Shown piece by piece: positions 39,727 to 52,760 of a DNA stretch of 64,000 nucleotides; position 1 is the stretch's first letter, and every line of letters starts with the position of its first letter. The stretch is from the NCBI GenBank assembly GCA_033032175.1, contig CM065329.1, positions 62,001 to 126,000 of the forward strand, written 5' to 3'. This stretch comes from Saturnia japonica (taxonomy: Eukaryota; Arthropoda; Insecta; Lepidoptera; Saturniidae). The notes below the pieces were generated by a model, which saw nothing but the letters and a program-made list of their open reading frames with translations, was not told where the DNA came from and ran no database searches. Made by a program: the position numbers and the translations under genes.

Positions 39727-41324
39727 CACTCATCAAAAAAGTCTAAGCAACATGTACTAATTTAAATTTTAGGATGGTTCTTCACATTATAACGTTGTAT
39801 TTTATTTTTAAAATAATATCTTTAGGGTTCTATGATGTAAAAATAATGGCTGTTGTCTTTATAAGTTCTTTTAATAACAGAAATGAACAATATTACAATA
39901 TACTGTAGAAACTAAGATACATAAGAAACTAAACTTTTTTCTTACAAAATGAAATTTCTTAACAAAATGTATTTATTGTGAAAGAATAGAACAATTTAAT
40001 ACAAAGTATGGGCTCCTCTGCTATTCAGAACTTGTCGGCAACGATTATTCATTGAATTAATGAGACTGTTTATGTCATCTTGCGGTATTCGCTCCCAATG
40101 GAATTGTAGCAAATCTTTCAGCTGTTGGGTTGTTGTCGCTCCGTCCAAGTCCTTCAAAACACGTCTCTGGAGCATGTCCCATGCGTGCTCGATGGGGATG
40201 AGATCTGGCGATTGTGCAGGCCAGGGCAATACCCGGATGTTCTCCGTTGCAAAGTATTCACTGGTTCGCCGAGCTGTATGTGAACGCGCATTGTCATGCA
40301 TTAACCTAAAATCGGAGCCAAAGGTTTGTGCAAATGGGTAGACATAAGGTCTGAGAATATCCTCAATGTAATTTTCAGCATTCATGTTTCCATTTACAAA
40401 AACGAGCTCAGTTCGCCTGTTCTTCATAATACCCGCCCATAACATAACTGTTGAGCCGCTGTATGGATGAACTTCCTGAACGCACCTGAGCCTTTAGTAT
40501 TTCCGGGCCGACGATACACTCGCACCCTTCTTGTATCAGGCTTAAACCCGAATCGCGACTCATCGGAAAACATTATTTTATCCCATTGTTCCTGGGTCCA
40601 TGTTATGCGTTCTCTATACCATTCATATCGACGAGCGCAATTCCCGTGACGTATCGGTGAGCACCTGATTGGGCGTCGAGCTCGTAGGCCGTACTCATGC
40701 AGTCGATTTCGCAGAGTTTGAGGACTTACATCAACACCACTTGAAATTTGTAGCCTCAAACTTATCTCTCGAGCGGTTAACATCGGCTGGCGTCTTGCAG
40801 TCAGTTGTATGTACCGGTCTTGCCGAGTGGTTGTACTCCTTTTACGGCCTGGATGCTGTTCAGCGGGTTCTCCTGTATTATTGTAGCGCTGCCAAAGACT
40901 ACAAATAACACTTCTATGAATGCCAAAATGTCGAGATACCTGAGATTGATTACTTCCCGCTTGCAACATCCCTACATCTCTTTGCATTTCATCTGCCATC
41001 AAATGACGTCGCTTCATGACGTAAAGAATATCTAACAAATCAATTTTGTCGCTAACTTTATTTAAATGGTTGGTAAAATTATAAAATCAAGACTAAACGC
41101 AGCAATTAAAACGCACTTTAATTCAAACAAATTCGCAGTCATTTGAATTTTATGAAAAAACAAAACATAATCAAATTATTTTTTTACAACCAGCCAGTAT
41201 GTCGTCAATAACAAAAAAGTTTACTTACCTACGCACTTTGTTTGAGTAAATATTTAGAAATTAATTAATATAAATTGAAAAATTTGTAATATCACGCATG
41301 TTGCTTAGACTTTTTTGATGTGTG
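39727..41324 (-). mobile_element. Tc1/mariner-type DNA transposon
   Basis: The 28-bp terminal inverted repeats are CACTCATCAAAAAAGTCTAA... (39727-39754) and its inverse at 41297-41324, with one mismatch visible. Each end is next to TA (39725-39726 and 41325-41326), the Tc1/mariner target duplication. The inside carries one transposase gene on the - strand. At 1.6 kb the element is full length. Confidence 0.95.
39996..41038 (-). pseudogene. Tc1-like transposase, one frameshift
   Basis: The first frame (41038 to about 40450) has helix-turn-helix regions (LQAGSNQSQVSRHFGIHRSVICSLWQRY and the following second HTH) and the first catalytic Asp in IMFSDESRFGF. The second frame (about 40445-39996) has LMHDNARSHTARRT with the second Asp and SPDLIPIEHAWDML with the Glu, which gives a DD34E arrangement. 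The frames differ by one base near 40450-40490, so no full transposase is made as written. It would cut and paste the element by its terminal repeats. Confidence 0.93.
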
Positions 41325-41326
41325 TA

Positions 41327-44300
41327 TTTCAATAATAAAGGATGGTTCGATACATAATAAAATTATTAAAATAGAGTTCACAAACTTATTTTCTTAAATC
41401 TCTGGAAGATGATGATTTAGAAAAACTTCACTTATGAATGAAACTGTGCCATTTGACATGACTTGAGACAAAAAAGGGAAAAAATTTGCGTAATTCAAGC
41501 AAATTCAAAGACTCTAGAAAGCTCTCCCAGGACAATTGGTAGCCCTGTTTACAACGTTCATTAATCATGAACTTATGCTAAGTTGTCGAAGCATGTTACT
41601 AACTACCTTAACTAGCAATTATGTTAGTTTGGTTCGCAGAACAATATTTGCGCAAACTTAAGCACTTAATGTGATTTATTGAGATTTTTTACAAAATACT
41701 TTTGTTATATTCAGATTATTTATAAAATATATATGTAAGTAAACAACAGTAAATTTCGATATAAATATTATGAAATATTATATAATATCTATTGATATAA
41801 ATAAATATCTGGATTTTATTTTTGTAGTAACGCTATATCTCCCTTAATTCTTCATAAAAAATAATGATACAAACATATTTTTAACTTATATACATCACTA
41901 ATAACGAAGTATAGATAAAAAATTATTACTAATTTAATTAAAATATATCAAAGGAAACCGCGACTGGCTGACTGAATGATTTATCAACACAGAGCTCAAA
42001 CCATTGAACGGAATCTACTGAAATTTGGCTCATATTAGGTATATGACGTAGTTATACTAGTTATAGTTTTTATGACGAAGGCATCCGCTAGGAACGTTTT
42101 TTTGTAATTTCACCCCCAAAAGGGGTAAATCCGGGTTTCCAATCCAAAATTTGGACACCGTGGGAACGATGGGGCACCGCTAGGCGTCATTTATTAAAAA
42201 ACCTGTTTAATTATCATGATATTTGTTAGTTACATTATCAACGTTCAATGATTTGCAAAAATACTACGTGTTTTTATGTATCAACGCTTCTTTGCCTGAC
42301 AAAAATATTACTTATATTCATGGGCACCGTTCACGAATAATATAGCTAATATCGTTCAATTTTTCAGTACCATACAAAGCGTGCCACCTAGTGATAAAGT
42401 TAAGTATTAAATACAAACTAAAATTATTATTTACTTCTTAACATTACCCAGTTCCATTTATTTATTACTATTCGGTATCCGCTCGCGTCTTATGGCGTTT
42501 TATTTATTAATAAAAAATATTCTATTTTATTTCACGACAAAATCGACTGCCTACTACACCAAATTCATAACAATCCTTCCTCCCTCCTATTCAAACGTAT
42601 ATCATGGTCAAATATATGAAACACACGTACTTTCGCAATTATAATATATAACACAAGATTTAATGTTAAAAGTTTTATCGGCGCCATTTTTACTTAATTG
42701 GCCTGCCAGCAACACCTAATAAACATAAATAAAGTACTTCCGTGTTGCTTAGGTTACAACGAATTAATAAAAATTTCTACTAAAAATATTACAATTTGGA
42801 TTAATTCAAATAGGTACCTATAGAATTTATTATTATATAATTTGTAATGGAACCAGGGAATCCCCGCTCTTGAAGTGAATGATGTAGTCATCTAGCACGC
42901 TCTAGCGACTGATAAGATCGTTTGTACCAAACAGTTGCAGAATTTTTGGAACGAAGTTCCTTACGGCAGGCTTGGTGGAGATAGGGATTTTGCTGCGCGA
43001 CCGAACTGAAAAAAATGTGATAGTAAAACCGTAAGAAAAAGTCCGTGGAATAAAACCGTTAAATGAGACGTGCGCAGGCGCGACAGTCGTATACAAGCGA
43101 GTAGTGTATAATACCTTTTTTGTAATTATTTCTATTTCTATGTAATTTTATGTTGTCAAACAAAAATAAAGAGGCATATTTTGTTATTTTAATTGATAAT
43201 TTGAATTACGATTATTTTTATTTTACGTAATTTATTATTTCCTAAAATACTGAATTTCCTAAATACTTTCCTGTACTTAAATAAAAACTAATCAGCAAAA
43301 TTTAAGAGAAAAATCAAGAAAACCTACATAAAATTGAGCACGATTTATTTTTTGCAAATTGTGTCGATTCTACATTTGCCGAAGGAACTTCGTTCCTACC
43401 TGGTGTCCCACGACACCACATTCTTTTATTTGTTGTTCTATTTCATAAGCTTACGTTATTTGACACTATACTATGTAAAAGTAAGTAGTGCCATCTATTA
43501 GCCATACGTGTAATGAGTTTACATTCTATACCGATAATTTAAGAAAGATTTGGACAAGTCAGCTAGTTCTTTCAAAATAAAGCATAATGCACACCTAGTT
43601 AGCTGCCACCCTAAAGGTGAAAACTTGTCACCAAGCACATTGGTGCACCCATTGGGGTGTGTTAAGGCAGTTGCACTTGAGAGCCAGTCTTCCACTAGAC
43701 AGCGTGTCACCACTTAATTTAAAAAGTTTGGAGCTTTTATATAATCATTTGAATCATAAGATTTTAAATACAGAATTGAGGGTTTTTATTTATTAATTTC
43801 AATATTTTGTGTTGTTCAACATATTACATACCCGATCATTTACTATTATAATTACATAATTCAAGAAACAATAAAATAAATATAATATGGCGAACCACTG
43901 CAAAATAAAAATTAAAAGAATAACGCTTTGGTTGACCCATGACAGATGCGAATTAGACTCCCTTATTCGGGCTTCACATGAAGGGTTCAATGTTTTTTGA
44001 TTAAAAAAAAAAATTGGTATAATATCTCATACGTGTTAAGAATAATTAGTACCGATTGATGACATCACTATATTAAAAACATAATAAACTAATAACAAAA
44101 TAAATATAATTTCACTCAGTGGGAATTAAAGACGCATTATAATTTGGAATTAAATGGACATATGTGAAATTGTGTACGCATATTTTAAAAAAAAGTTAAG
44201 CAAACATTTGATATTTGTGTCATGTAAGCCTTTTTAAGATGAACTAATTATAGCAATGTGTAGCTTTCTGAGGTAAGTCTAAGCTGAAGTGAGGTAATTG

Positions 44301-44735
44301 CTAGCTAGATAGTTATTTATTTTAAACAATGTAATACATCAAGTATGTCTGAACTCTGTCACCTGAACTAGGTATAATCTGTGTCTCAGGTAACAGTGTC
44401 TTCCCTAATATACAACAATTACATGATTTCTTACTCTGAAACTACGAATTAAAAGAACGAAATAAAATTACAAATGAGACAAACTAAAGATAACAGTGTG
44501 TGTGTAAAGTAGGTAGATACACTTATATTTAATATTTAAAGATTATTTAAACCTATTTATTTTATATTCTTCTGAATTAATTAATAATATCTGAGCAGAA
44601 ATTATTTACATCGATAACATTATTTGTATTAAGTATGGAGCTAATTTATATGAAAAGTCGGAAATAGATTTTAAAGCAAATTGGTTATTAATTTTTAAAA
44701 ATCTTATAGGTTTAGAATTATGGCTACTAACTCAT
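41327..44735. other. AT-rich region with degenerate dispersed repeats
   Basis: No gene is recognised. 41960-42130 (CAGAGCTCAAACCATTGAACG, CTACTGAAATTTGGCTC) resembles a common lepidopteran dispersed repeat. GGAACGAAGTTCC palindromes occur at 42948-42960 and inverted near 43384-43396. These are weak, descriptive calls. Confidence 0.45.
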
Positions 44736-45010
44736 CAGATGTTAAGTGACGATGTGGAGCAAGATGGTGACACGCTTAGCCTTGTGGGGAAACTGGCTCT
44801 CAAGTGCAGCTGCCGGAACACACCTATAGGTGCTTGGCGACAGATCTTCAACTTGCGCGTGGTAGCTTGCCAGGCGAACATTAAAAAATACCCTAACATC
44901 ATGCTATGGTTTCAGCACGATGTTTTCCTTCACCGAAAGCGTAGGAATTTGAACTCGCGTCGTATTCGTACACGAGCCACTGAGTCAGCATTGTTTCAAA
45001 TTCATCATGA
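44736..45010 (+). repeat. Possible degenerate dispersed repeat
   Basis: The stretch has the wording of a widespread moth repeat (TTAAGTGACGATGTGGAGCA and later GATGTTTTCCTTCACCG with GAACTCGCG and GAGCCACTGAGTCA). An open frame of 94 codons crosses it but has no recognised domain. Identification is from memory of such repeats only. Confidence 0.35.
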
Positions 45011-45949
45011 CCATAAAAATTAATGTTACTTTATTTGTTTCTCACCAATGTGTTTTAAACCAATCATCCGATTGCGATGAAACTTCGGTGGTTTCTTGTA
45101 CGCATACTCGTATTAGTAAACCAGTTCACAAAAGGTGGCACGCGATTCTTTACTTTATTTCGTAGGCAAAAAACTAGTAATGTATTAAAGTTGACATTTA
45201 AACATTGGTCGACAAATGCATAAACGTGTTTTACATACTTCCCAGGAATTGATGAACATAAATTTCAAAGTCGCGAACAATGTCATGACTTTCTTTAATG
45301 TTACGCTTAAAAGTTAACCTTTGTATTTTAAAAAAAATATAAGTAATAAAATTTAAGTAAATTTAGTAGAACTAGAATTCTTTTTCAGAATGTCATGAAT
45401 AATCGCATCGTATTCAATAAATTTGACAAGTTAACGACTTTGATAGAAGCAAAAGAGACGGTAATTTCATTTTAATGAAAGAATCATTATTTAAACGTGA
45501 ATTAAAATACATATTTAAATTTACAAAAGTTAGTCGTCTGTTTGTGTCTTTGCTCGTGTTTAAATGATAGATGACAAATTAATAAGAGCTAAAAATCTGC
45601 TAAAATAAAAGAGATAATAAGATATAATAATAATTATAGAGATATAATAGAGGTTTGTTGGGTCTTCATAAATTATGGTTTGAATTCTTCTTTTCACCGT
45701 TTCACCAACACTAACTGTCCTTACGCATTTTTAAAACAGAGTTGCTTAATTACAAAATAATAATTATAATATTTTTATTTCATAACCCTTCCCGCAGTTA
45801 ACGTCTGAGGGAAAATCGTGTGTGTGTCCATTACGTGACAATTGAGAATCTGTCTCCTTATAATATAATTATGTGTAAATTATTTTTTATAAGATTGTTT
45901 TAAATACATTTAACAAGACACTTATTAACAAAAAACCAAATCAACTTCA
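45011..45949. other. AT-rich region, nothing recognised
   Basis: Only simple AT-rich sequence and short frames are seen. Confidence 0.5.
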
Positions 45950-46200
45950 ATGATTTTGAAGATTTCCCTTGTGTATCTTCGTAGTTGTTGCTCCAATGCC
46001 ACTAAAAATGAAACCACTCTGTGGAACCAGCTGTCGCCTGAGATCTTTCCGAACCGTTATGACCTGGTGACCTTCAAGAAGAGAGCTTATTCTTCCCTAC
46101 AAGGTCGGCAACACATCTGCGAGGATGTTACGGATGTTTATGGGCAGTGGTGATCACTTTCCATCAGGTGTGCCACCTGCCCGTTTGCCGCCTTTTACCA
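45950..46200 (+). pseudogene. C-terminal remnant of a lepidopteran non-LTR reverse transcriptase
   Basis: The frame reads [39 protein letters not shown], which resembles the C-terminal end of many lepidopteran LINE pol proteins (WNxLPxxVFPxxYDLxxFKKxAYxFLxGRQ). After its stop at 46153 the sequence ATCACTTTCCATCAGGTG and GCCCGTTTGCCGCC is a common tail in such genomes. No other part of the element is seen, so it is a dead 5'-truncated copy. It is unrelated to the HJ families. Confidence 0.7.
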
Positions 46201-46623
46201 TAAAAAACCACACTTGAGGTATCCCCTACCCAACAAAAAAGAATCATCCGAATCGGTTCATAAACAAAGATGTTATAGCTGAACATACAAAAAAAATTAC
46301 ATTCGAATTTAGTAACCTCACGTCTTTTGTTGAAGTCGGTATAAAAAGCAAGTATTCATATCAGGTTTAGGTATAATACGGGCGGATAAATAGGAGGACG
46401 CGGATATGTGGATATATAGTTGAATAAAATTTAGGAAGTAATTTTTTGGACGACTGAACCTATTGTAAAAATTCTTTCACTGAAAAAAGCTACTCTCAGC
46501 TATTAAAAAAAAAAAACTTAATTGATCAAGCTTAAACTTTTATAATTCTTGAACAAACTAAGACAATTTATAGAATTATAATGGCAGTTTTAAAATACTA
46601 CATACTTATTAATGTCTTATATT
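46201..46623. other. AT-rich region, nothing recognised
   Basis: No gene or named repeat is seen. Confidence 0.5.
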
Positions 46624-47260
46624 ATATACTAGCAGTGCCCGCGGCTGCGCTCGCCTAGACTACAGAACGCCGTCGATCGGTTACACGCGCGAAGCGTGAT
46701 ACTCCTGCTCCCGATTATTTTAAAGATAATAGTTTATTACGCACCGAGGGAGAAAAGTAGGACATTCACGGCCGCGCGTATGGTTCGCTGACAATCGCGG
46801 GTGGGGATGTCCTACTTTTCTCCCTAGGTGCGTTTACAATTTTTTTCTTCTCCGGGATGAAAAGTTTATATAAAAGTTTATATATTTTATATATAAATAC
46901 GCAGTTGCTAGGTTACCGGGAGATAAAGTAAAGTACGCACATGCGCACATTTGCCATCTCAACGGGAGAGAATCGGGTACTTTTCTCCCGCGTGACAGGG
47001 ACTAAAAGTGAACTTTTCATCCCGGAGGAGAAAAAAAGTACTTATTGTGGGTGATCCTTAGAAGATACCCACATATATACGCGAACTGACTTTTTTGTAG
47101 GTTTTTTAAGATCTACAATTTAAGTACATTACTTTGGTCTATCTCATATAGTTTGCACAGAGTAAACCATTTAAGTGCCCGAAATTATTCACCATTAGCA
47201 GTATTTTTTGCGCAGAACGCTAATTATTTTTCAAAAAAGAAAGTAGCCCAAGTTACTTTT
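46624..47260 (+). repeat. Dispersed repeat, copy 1, with a nested insertion
   Basis: It shares long similarity with 48910-49226: CCCGCGGC.GC.CTCGC, GACTACAGA, GCCGTCGATCGGT, CTCCCGATTATTTTAAAG, then TTATTGTGGGTGATCCTTAG, and on to GCCCGAA.TAATTCACCATTA. The CCCGCGGC...CTCGCG opening is typical of lepidopteran dispersed repeats. Copy 1 has 303 bp (46739-47041) that copy 2 lacks. Confidence 0.75.
46739..47041. mobile_element. Nested foldback-like insertion of 303 bp
   Basis: It is flanked by TTATT (46734-46738 and 47042-47046), present once in copy 2 near 49021. Inside are two inverted repeat pairs: 46740-46765 with 46807-46832 (about 25 of 26 pairs), and 46841-46865 with 47011-47037. No coding capacity is seen. 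It may be a MITE or foldback element. Confidence 0.65.
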
Positions 47261-48909
47261 TATAAAATCAGCTATCTGTCAGTGATAGTACCGTCAAAAT
47301 CAGTCAAACCGTTTTGGTGATTACCCGGAACAAAACGACAGACCGACATAAATTTCAAAAATTGCTCTTTGTTATAGGTTCCTTATATACTTATTATGCA
47401 CTGAGTAAAAAGCTATTATTTTGACATTACGAACAGACACTTCAATTTTATTAATTGTATAGATATCATTTTACATTAACTCCGTCTGCGTGTTTTTAGT
47501 ACTATGTCCTTCTTCAGATCGTAGGTTATTATCTGTGACAAATTTCATTGCTATCGATTCAGAGGTTTAGTCGTGAAAACGTAATAAACAGACAGACTTA
47601 CTTTCGCAATCATAATATTAGTAGTTATGGTTAGTTTGATACTGATTAATTTTAAATTTCAGACTTTATATTACTCCCCGAAGCAACGTTTGATAGATTT
47701 TTGTACTCTACTGAGATGGTAGCATGTGTTTGTCATGTCTCATTGAAAACTTTAATGTCAGGAGGATTAAAGTTTAAATTATTTTATTATTAAGTTTACT
47801 GAAAGACGGGGCTTCAATTTTTTTAATATTGAAATCCAAAATGTAATTTATAACTTTGTCACACACAGCTGTCATAACTATGCCTACTATGCAATTAAGG
47901 GGTACAAGTTGAAAATCCAACGGTAACCAGCAAATTACAGTTAAAAACACACCAAAATGGCGCTAGTGTTGCAAGAGTGAATGCAACTTTTTCGTAAATT
48001 TTATAGTTTTTACTAATGTAAACTTAAAAAATTAATTGATCAATAATGGGAAAAGATTGCGGAGTAAAAAGTATAAAATCATATTAGGAAATATTTTACG
48101 TAAAAAAAAGTTCGATGGCTATGTTTCAGTAAATTTTAACTATCCCAATATTATCCCAAATCATAATTTAAGTGGAAATTTATCTTAACATAGGTACACT
48201 CTAGTATTTGACTGACGATGTCTTTAAATACAACAGCTTCTCCATATTTATAATATCGTTCCCATAAAATTAAAACATTCTTAGTGTAATGACTCTATGA
48301 TTGCACTATTGTAACATGCAGCAAGACAGGCAGAGAGACGTCACTCAGGACTTATTAACTGAGGTCTTCACTATCTAATAGCTCGAGTGAGAATTTCTTT
48401 AATTTTTCGAAATGACTATGTTGTTGACAAGGCTGCCTTAATAGCTTTATAAGACTTATGGGCGAGCTCAGAAGGCATCAGCCATGTCTTCAAGCTAGTC
48501 GTTACCTGCATCGAGAGATTATAGAGTGCGTGCGGGTACATAACACACTTGTTGCTATCGCGCCCAGTCTATAGTGCAGGTCTATAGTAAAGTCAATACT
48601 ACGAATACTAATTAATTAGTACGGATTCCATAATCAGATCGACAAGATTCTCTGACTTATATTATTTAATAGTTATTATATTTAATATGACGTGTTATTA
48701 GAGGAAGCCGATACTTGTAAACACTATGTATAAACGACACCTACGTAAGCTACTGGAACAATTTGACACTTCTGAAATTTTGTTAAAAAGGTTCTATTGG
48801 GTTGAAATTTTCCTTTACCAATATAATTTGGACGGCTTGCAAAACAATAACTATAATATTATATTCTAGCTGACTGACATATCAATGCAATACATGCGGG
48901 TTCTTTTTT
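47261..48909. other. AT-rich region without recognised genes
   Basis: No gene is recognised. The region has typical low-GC intergenic character. Confidence 0.5.
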
Positions 48910-49226
48910 TTTTCTATACAAGCTTTGTCCGCGGCAGCACTCGCGTGGACTACAGACTGCCGTCGATCGGTACACGCGTGTATCGTACTCCACCGCTCCC
49001 GATTATTTTAAAGTTAAAAATGGTTATTGTGGGTGATCCTTAGAAGATAGATATATGATTTTGTTGATTTTTTGTAGGTCTCTTTAATGTCTACAATTAT
49101 GTAGTACATTAATTTAATACTTATGTCCCTTATTGTTTACTCCGCGTAAGCCATTAAGCGCCCGAAGTAATTCACCATTACCATTTTTTTCCCCGGTACC
49201 CTATTTATTTTTCTGAAATAAGAGTA
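48910..49226 (+). repeat. Dispersed repeat, copy 2, interrupted by A6
   Basis: Matches copy 1 without the nested insertion. It ends at AAATAAGAGTA, where the polyT end of element A6 begins. Confidence 0.75.
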
Positions 49227-52200
49227 TTTTTTTTTTTTTTTTTTTAGAACTGACTACACTGTTAGCCTTAGGGGCCCTATCGTCAAACAGAGCCGCTGCG
49301 GCTTTTACAGCTTCACCGGACTTGGGGGCGAGCGCTTAGGGCACTCAGCCGCGAAAGTTTGTGACGACCCGCACGAGGGTGCCAGAGTGGCCGAACCTCG
49401 GCTCGGGCGGTCGTCGCGAATGCGAAAAAGTCGCGATCTAACTAATTCCCTAATCTTATGAGAATTCGAGCTAACTAATATATACTCATATGCACGTTCC
49501 CCTCCTCCTGGGAGGAAGGAGTGGACCATGCGTATGTGTATTTAATAATCGGAATGGTTTTTCTACACTAACTAGCGCAATAGTCTAACTAGCGCAAAAA
49601 AAAGAAAAAAAAAGGTCCCTTACAGAACCTATGTACCTGTGTGGTGTGCACGTGTGTGTGTTCATTCGTGTGTAATGTTGTGTGTGGGTAACTAAGTGTT
49701 GCACGTATAGTGTCACTTTGTATCGCGCGGGCGGCTGCCTGACCCAAGGGCTTCACACCGAGGAACGGACCTAGGCTTGGGTTGCCGCTAGAGAGGGTGG
49801 ACGTGACGGGTGTGCGGGAGCGAAGTTGACCGCCCGTCCTCTGCGGAGAGAACGGTGGTTACGCGGGCGTGGGCGGTGGCACGCTCTGTTTGGAGAGACG
49901 GTGTCGGCGTAGAACGCGTTAGCTTTTTCGGTTTGGTCGGGCGGGTCAGTGAATATATTACGCGGCCGGCGTTTTCTCCGGCAGGCGTTGGGGTCGGGAA
50001 CATAAGAAGCTGCCGCTTTTATTAAGGGGTTCGCGTGGTTCGACGCGGTGTCGAAATACGAGCGAGAAAGGTGTTTGGCGTATGCATGTATCGAGGGAAG
50101 GTCCATATCTCTATGGAGATCCTCCATACGAACAAACCAGGGGGCACCGGTAAGGCGGTGAAGAAACTTGTTCTGGATGGCTTGTAAGCGTTCCCAGTTA
50201 TAACTTGGCATATGTGCGAACGCAACACAGCTATATGTCATGATCGGACGGATACACATCTTGTAGAGCGTAAGCTTGTGTCTCGTGGACATTTTGCTTG
50301 CAGCACATAACAGAGGATGTAGTCGGGCGAGGGTCCAGGAGGCCCTTTTCCTAACCAGATTGATGTGGCGTATAAAGGAGAGTCTACTGTCTAGGGTTAC
50401 ACCTAGATATTTGGTCGCCTTTTCCCAGGGGATCGGATTACCGAAGAGTTCAAGGGGATTGTCCTTGAGTTTTTGCGGTATCTTTGTGGCGGTTTGGTCG
50501 AAGAGCACCGCTGCGCTCTTCGTGGGGTTTATGGCTATTCGCCAGTCGTTAAACCACTTCCCGAGAGTGGTCACGGCTCTTTGGATCCTACATTTGAGGT
50601 TTCTCGTTTGCCTTTGAGAGGAGTATATGACTGTATCGTCAGCGTATAGACCTACTTCAACTTTCTCTTGAAGTTTTGGTAGGTCACTGACGTACAGATT
50701 GAAGAGGCTAGGTGCCAGGATGGAACCTTGGGGGACGCCTGAGCGTATGGGATGGGGTGTGGATAGTTCACCTTCCACTCTGTAGCGAAAGGTGCGGTCT
50801 TTGAGGTAATCGCGGATGATTTTAACTAATCTATCGGGGACTTCGTGGGAGTACAGCTTATAGACTAATCCTTCGTGCCAGACCTTATCAAAGGCCTTCC
50901 TATCAAAAGACTGCCAGCGTGCGACGGGGTTTGGATAACTCGGAAAAGTTAAACAGAATGTGCTCCGTGAGGCGGTGCACTTGATGAGTGCAAGAATGTC
51001 TAGCACGAAAACCGAATTGCTCAGGCGGGTAGAGGTTTTTCTCCTCTATTACGGATTTGAGACGGTTCAGGAGGATCCGCTCATAGATTTTACCTAGGGT
51101 ATTGAGGAGACTGATAGGGCGGTAGCTGTCGGGAAGCGACGTGCTCTTGCCGGGCTTGTGAATACCTATGACAATGGCCGTTTTCCAGACGGCTGGAAAA
51201 TGGCAGTTGGCTATGGCTACATTGAATATGCAGACCAATAGAGCTATGAGGTGATCGGGAAGAAGTTTGAGTACTTCGTTCCTGATACCGTCGGGACCTG
51301 GTGACTTTCTGAGCTTAAGGCTTTTGAGAATGGCAGAGATTTCCTCAGAAGTGACTGGGGACAGGGATTCTGATGCCGGGGGCTTATTCAGCTCCTCCAC
51401 GCGGGCTTCGATGTCTCTGACTCGGTCGGTGTTCTTGACGCTGTTCGGGGAGCACTGGCTCTCCAAACAAGCGGCAAGGCACTCCGCCTTGTCGATGGTA
51501 TCGAAAGCGGGTGTAGTGCCGGGACCCCTTTCGAGGGGGGGCATGCGAGGTTGGGTGTCTATTTTAAGGGCGTGGGCTACTTTCCAATAAGTCAGATGTG
51601 ACGGCCTTAGCCCTTCGACTAAGGTGTCCCATCTGTGACTTTTGAGCTCGGTTATACGGGCTTTAACCGCTCTCTGAAGTGCGCGTAATCGTGCGCGGTT
51701 TGCATCGGTCGGATAAGAGTCATGCGCACGAGTCGCAGCGTTCTTCTCCGTCAACAACGCTCGCACGTCGGCAGGGAGTACAAAGCGGCGATCGTTCGCC
51801 GCTTCGACCTCTCTCGAGGCCTCTCCGATGCCGACTTGGAGGTGGTCAACTAGGGAGTCGATTGCGAGATCTACGTGCGCAACTGACTCCAACACGTCCG
51901 GGACCCTAACGAGACTGGGCGAGGACTGCCTATCCGCGAGGTAGTGTTTTAATTTTGCATAGTCAACCATTGTGACTGTAGGAGGGCTGGAGTCATCTAG
52001 TTGTCCTAGCTGTAGGATGACCGGGCGATGGTCGGAGTCGAGTTCGTGTACAACCCGAATGAGTCGTACCTGAAGCGCGATATTTTTCAGGAGGGCTATG
52101 TCGAGCACTGTCGGTGTGCAGTGATCTTGAAAGTGGGTGGGAGTGGGAGGCGCTATGACGTCAAAGTTTAACTCGTCCGACAACCCTTCGAGAATAACCC

Positions 52201-52660
52201 CATTGCTGGTGTCTCTCCAATTGTTGAAGGACGTGTGTCCACTGTTGAGGTCACCTGCGATAATGACCGATGTGCCGAGCGAGAGTAGCTTCTCTAGGTC
52301 AGACCTGAGAGGTACTTTCGTCGGTGAGAGGTACACGGATACGATCGTTATGGACGGATGATCGGTCATTCCTAGTCTACACACGGATACTTCCATATTG
52401 GTAAGTATCGGAGGATCTATCGGCATGCAATACAACGAGCGCTTGTAGTAAATGAGAGTGCCGCCCCCTCGGCCGTCGCGGTCATTTCTAACGATGTTAT
52501 AGTTTGCGATACTCGGATTGCGTTTACCACGCTTTAAGAGCGTTTCCTGTACTAAGAGAATGTCTATTTGGTGATCTTTAAGATAAGTCGCGACGAGATC
52601 ACGCTGCGGATATAAGTTCCGCGCATTAAAGAAAGAGATGTTTAAACCTCTCGGCTTGAG
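49227..52660 (-). mobile_element. HJ-A copy A6 on the - strand, 5' end cut by the gap
   Basis: The polyA tail appears as T at 49227-49245, then the 3' UTR and pol up to the contig end, near the pol start. The target is outside histone DNA (inside dispersed repeat copy 2). The 3' UTR is nearly identical to A1 and A5. Confidence 0.94.
49771..52660 (-). pseudogene. Pol of A6, lesion in RT motif A, 5' partial
   Basis: The endonuclease and RT N-terminus read openly from the gap to about 50905 (VIIAGDLNSGHTSFNNW, LDSDHRPVILQL, SPGPDGIRNEVLK, SYRPISLLNTLGKIYERIL). There the codons for FFDVAKAFD are replaced by a shorter sequence with a stop (50898-50908), removing the first catalytic Asp. The rest is open to the stop at 49771 and includes RSGVPQGSILAP and YADDTVIYS. 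Unlike A4 and A5, there is no homopolymer indel downstream. It is a true-looking loss of function. Confidence 0.92.
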
Positions 52661-52760
52661 NNNNNNNNNNNNNNNNNNNNNNNNNNNNNNNNNNNNNNNN
52701 NNNNNNNNNNNNNNNNNNNNNNNNNNNNNNNNNNNNNNNNNNNNNNNNNNNNNNNNNNNN
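52661..52760. other. Assembly gap (100 N)
   Basis: Exactly 100 N. Both contig ends lie within HJ-A sequence of opposite orientation, so the join is a repeat-induced break of unknown size. Confidence 0.99.

Noticed and set aside
44739..45023. A 94-codon frame
   Set aside because: It overlaps a sequence that looks like a dispersed repeat and has no recognised domain.
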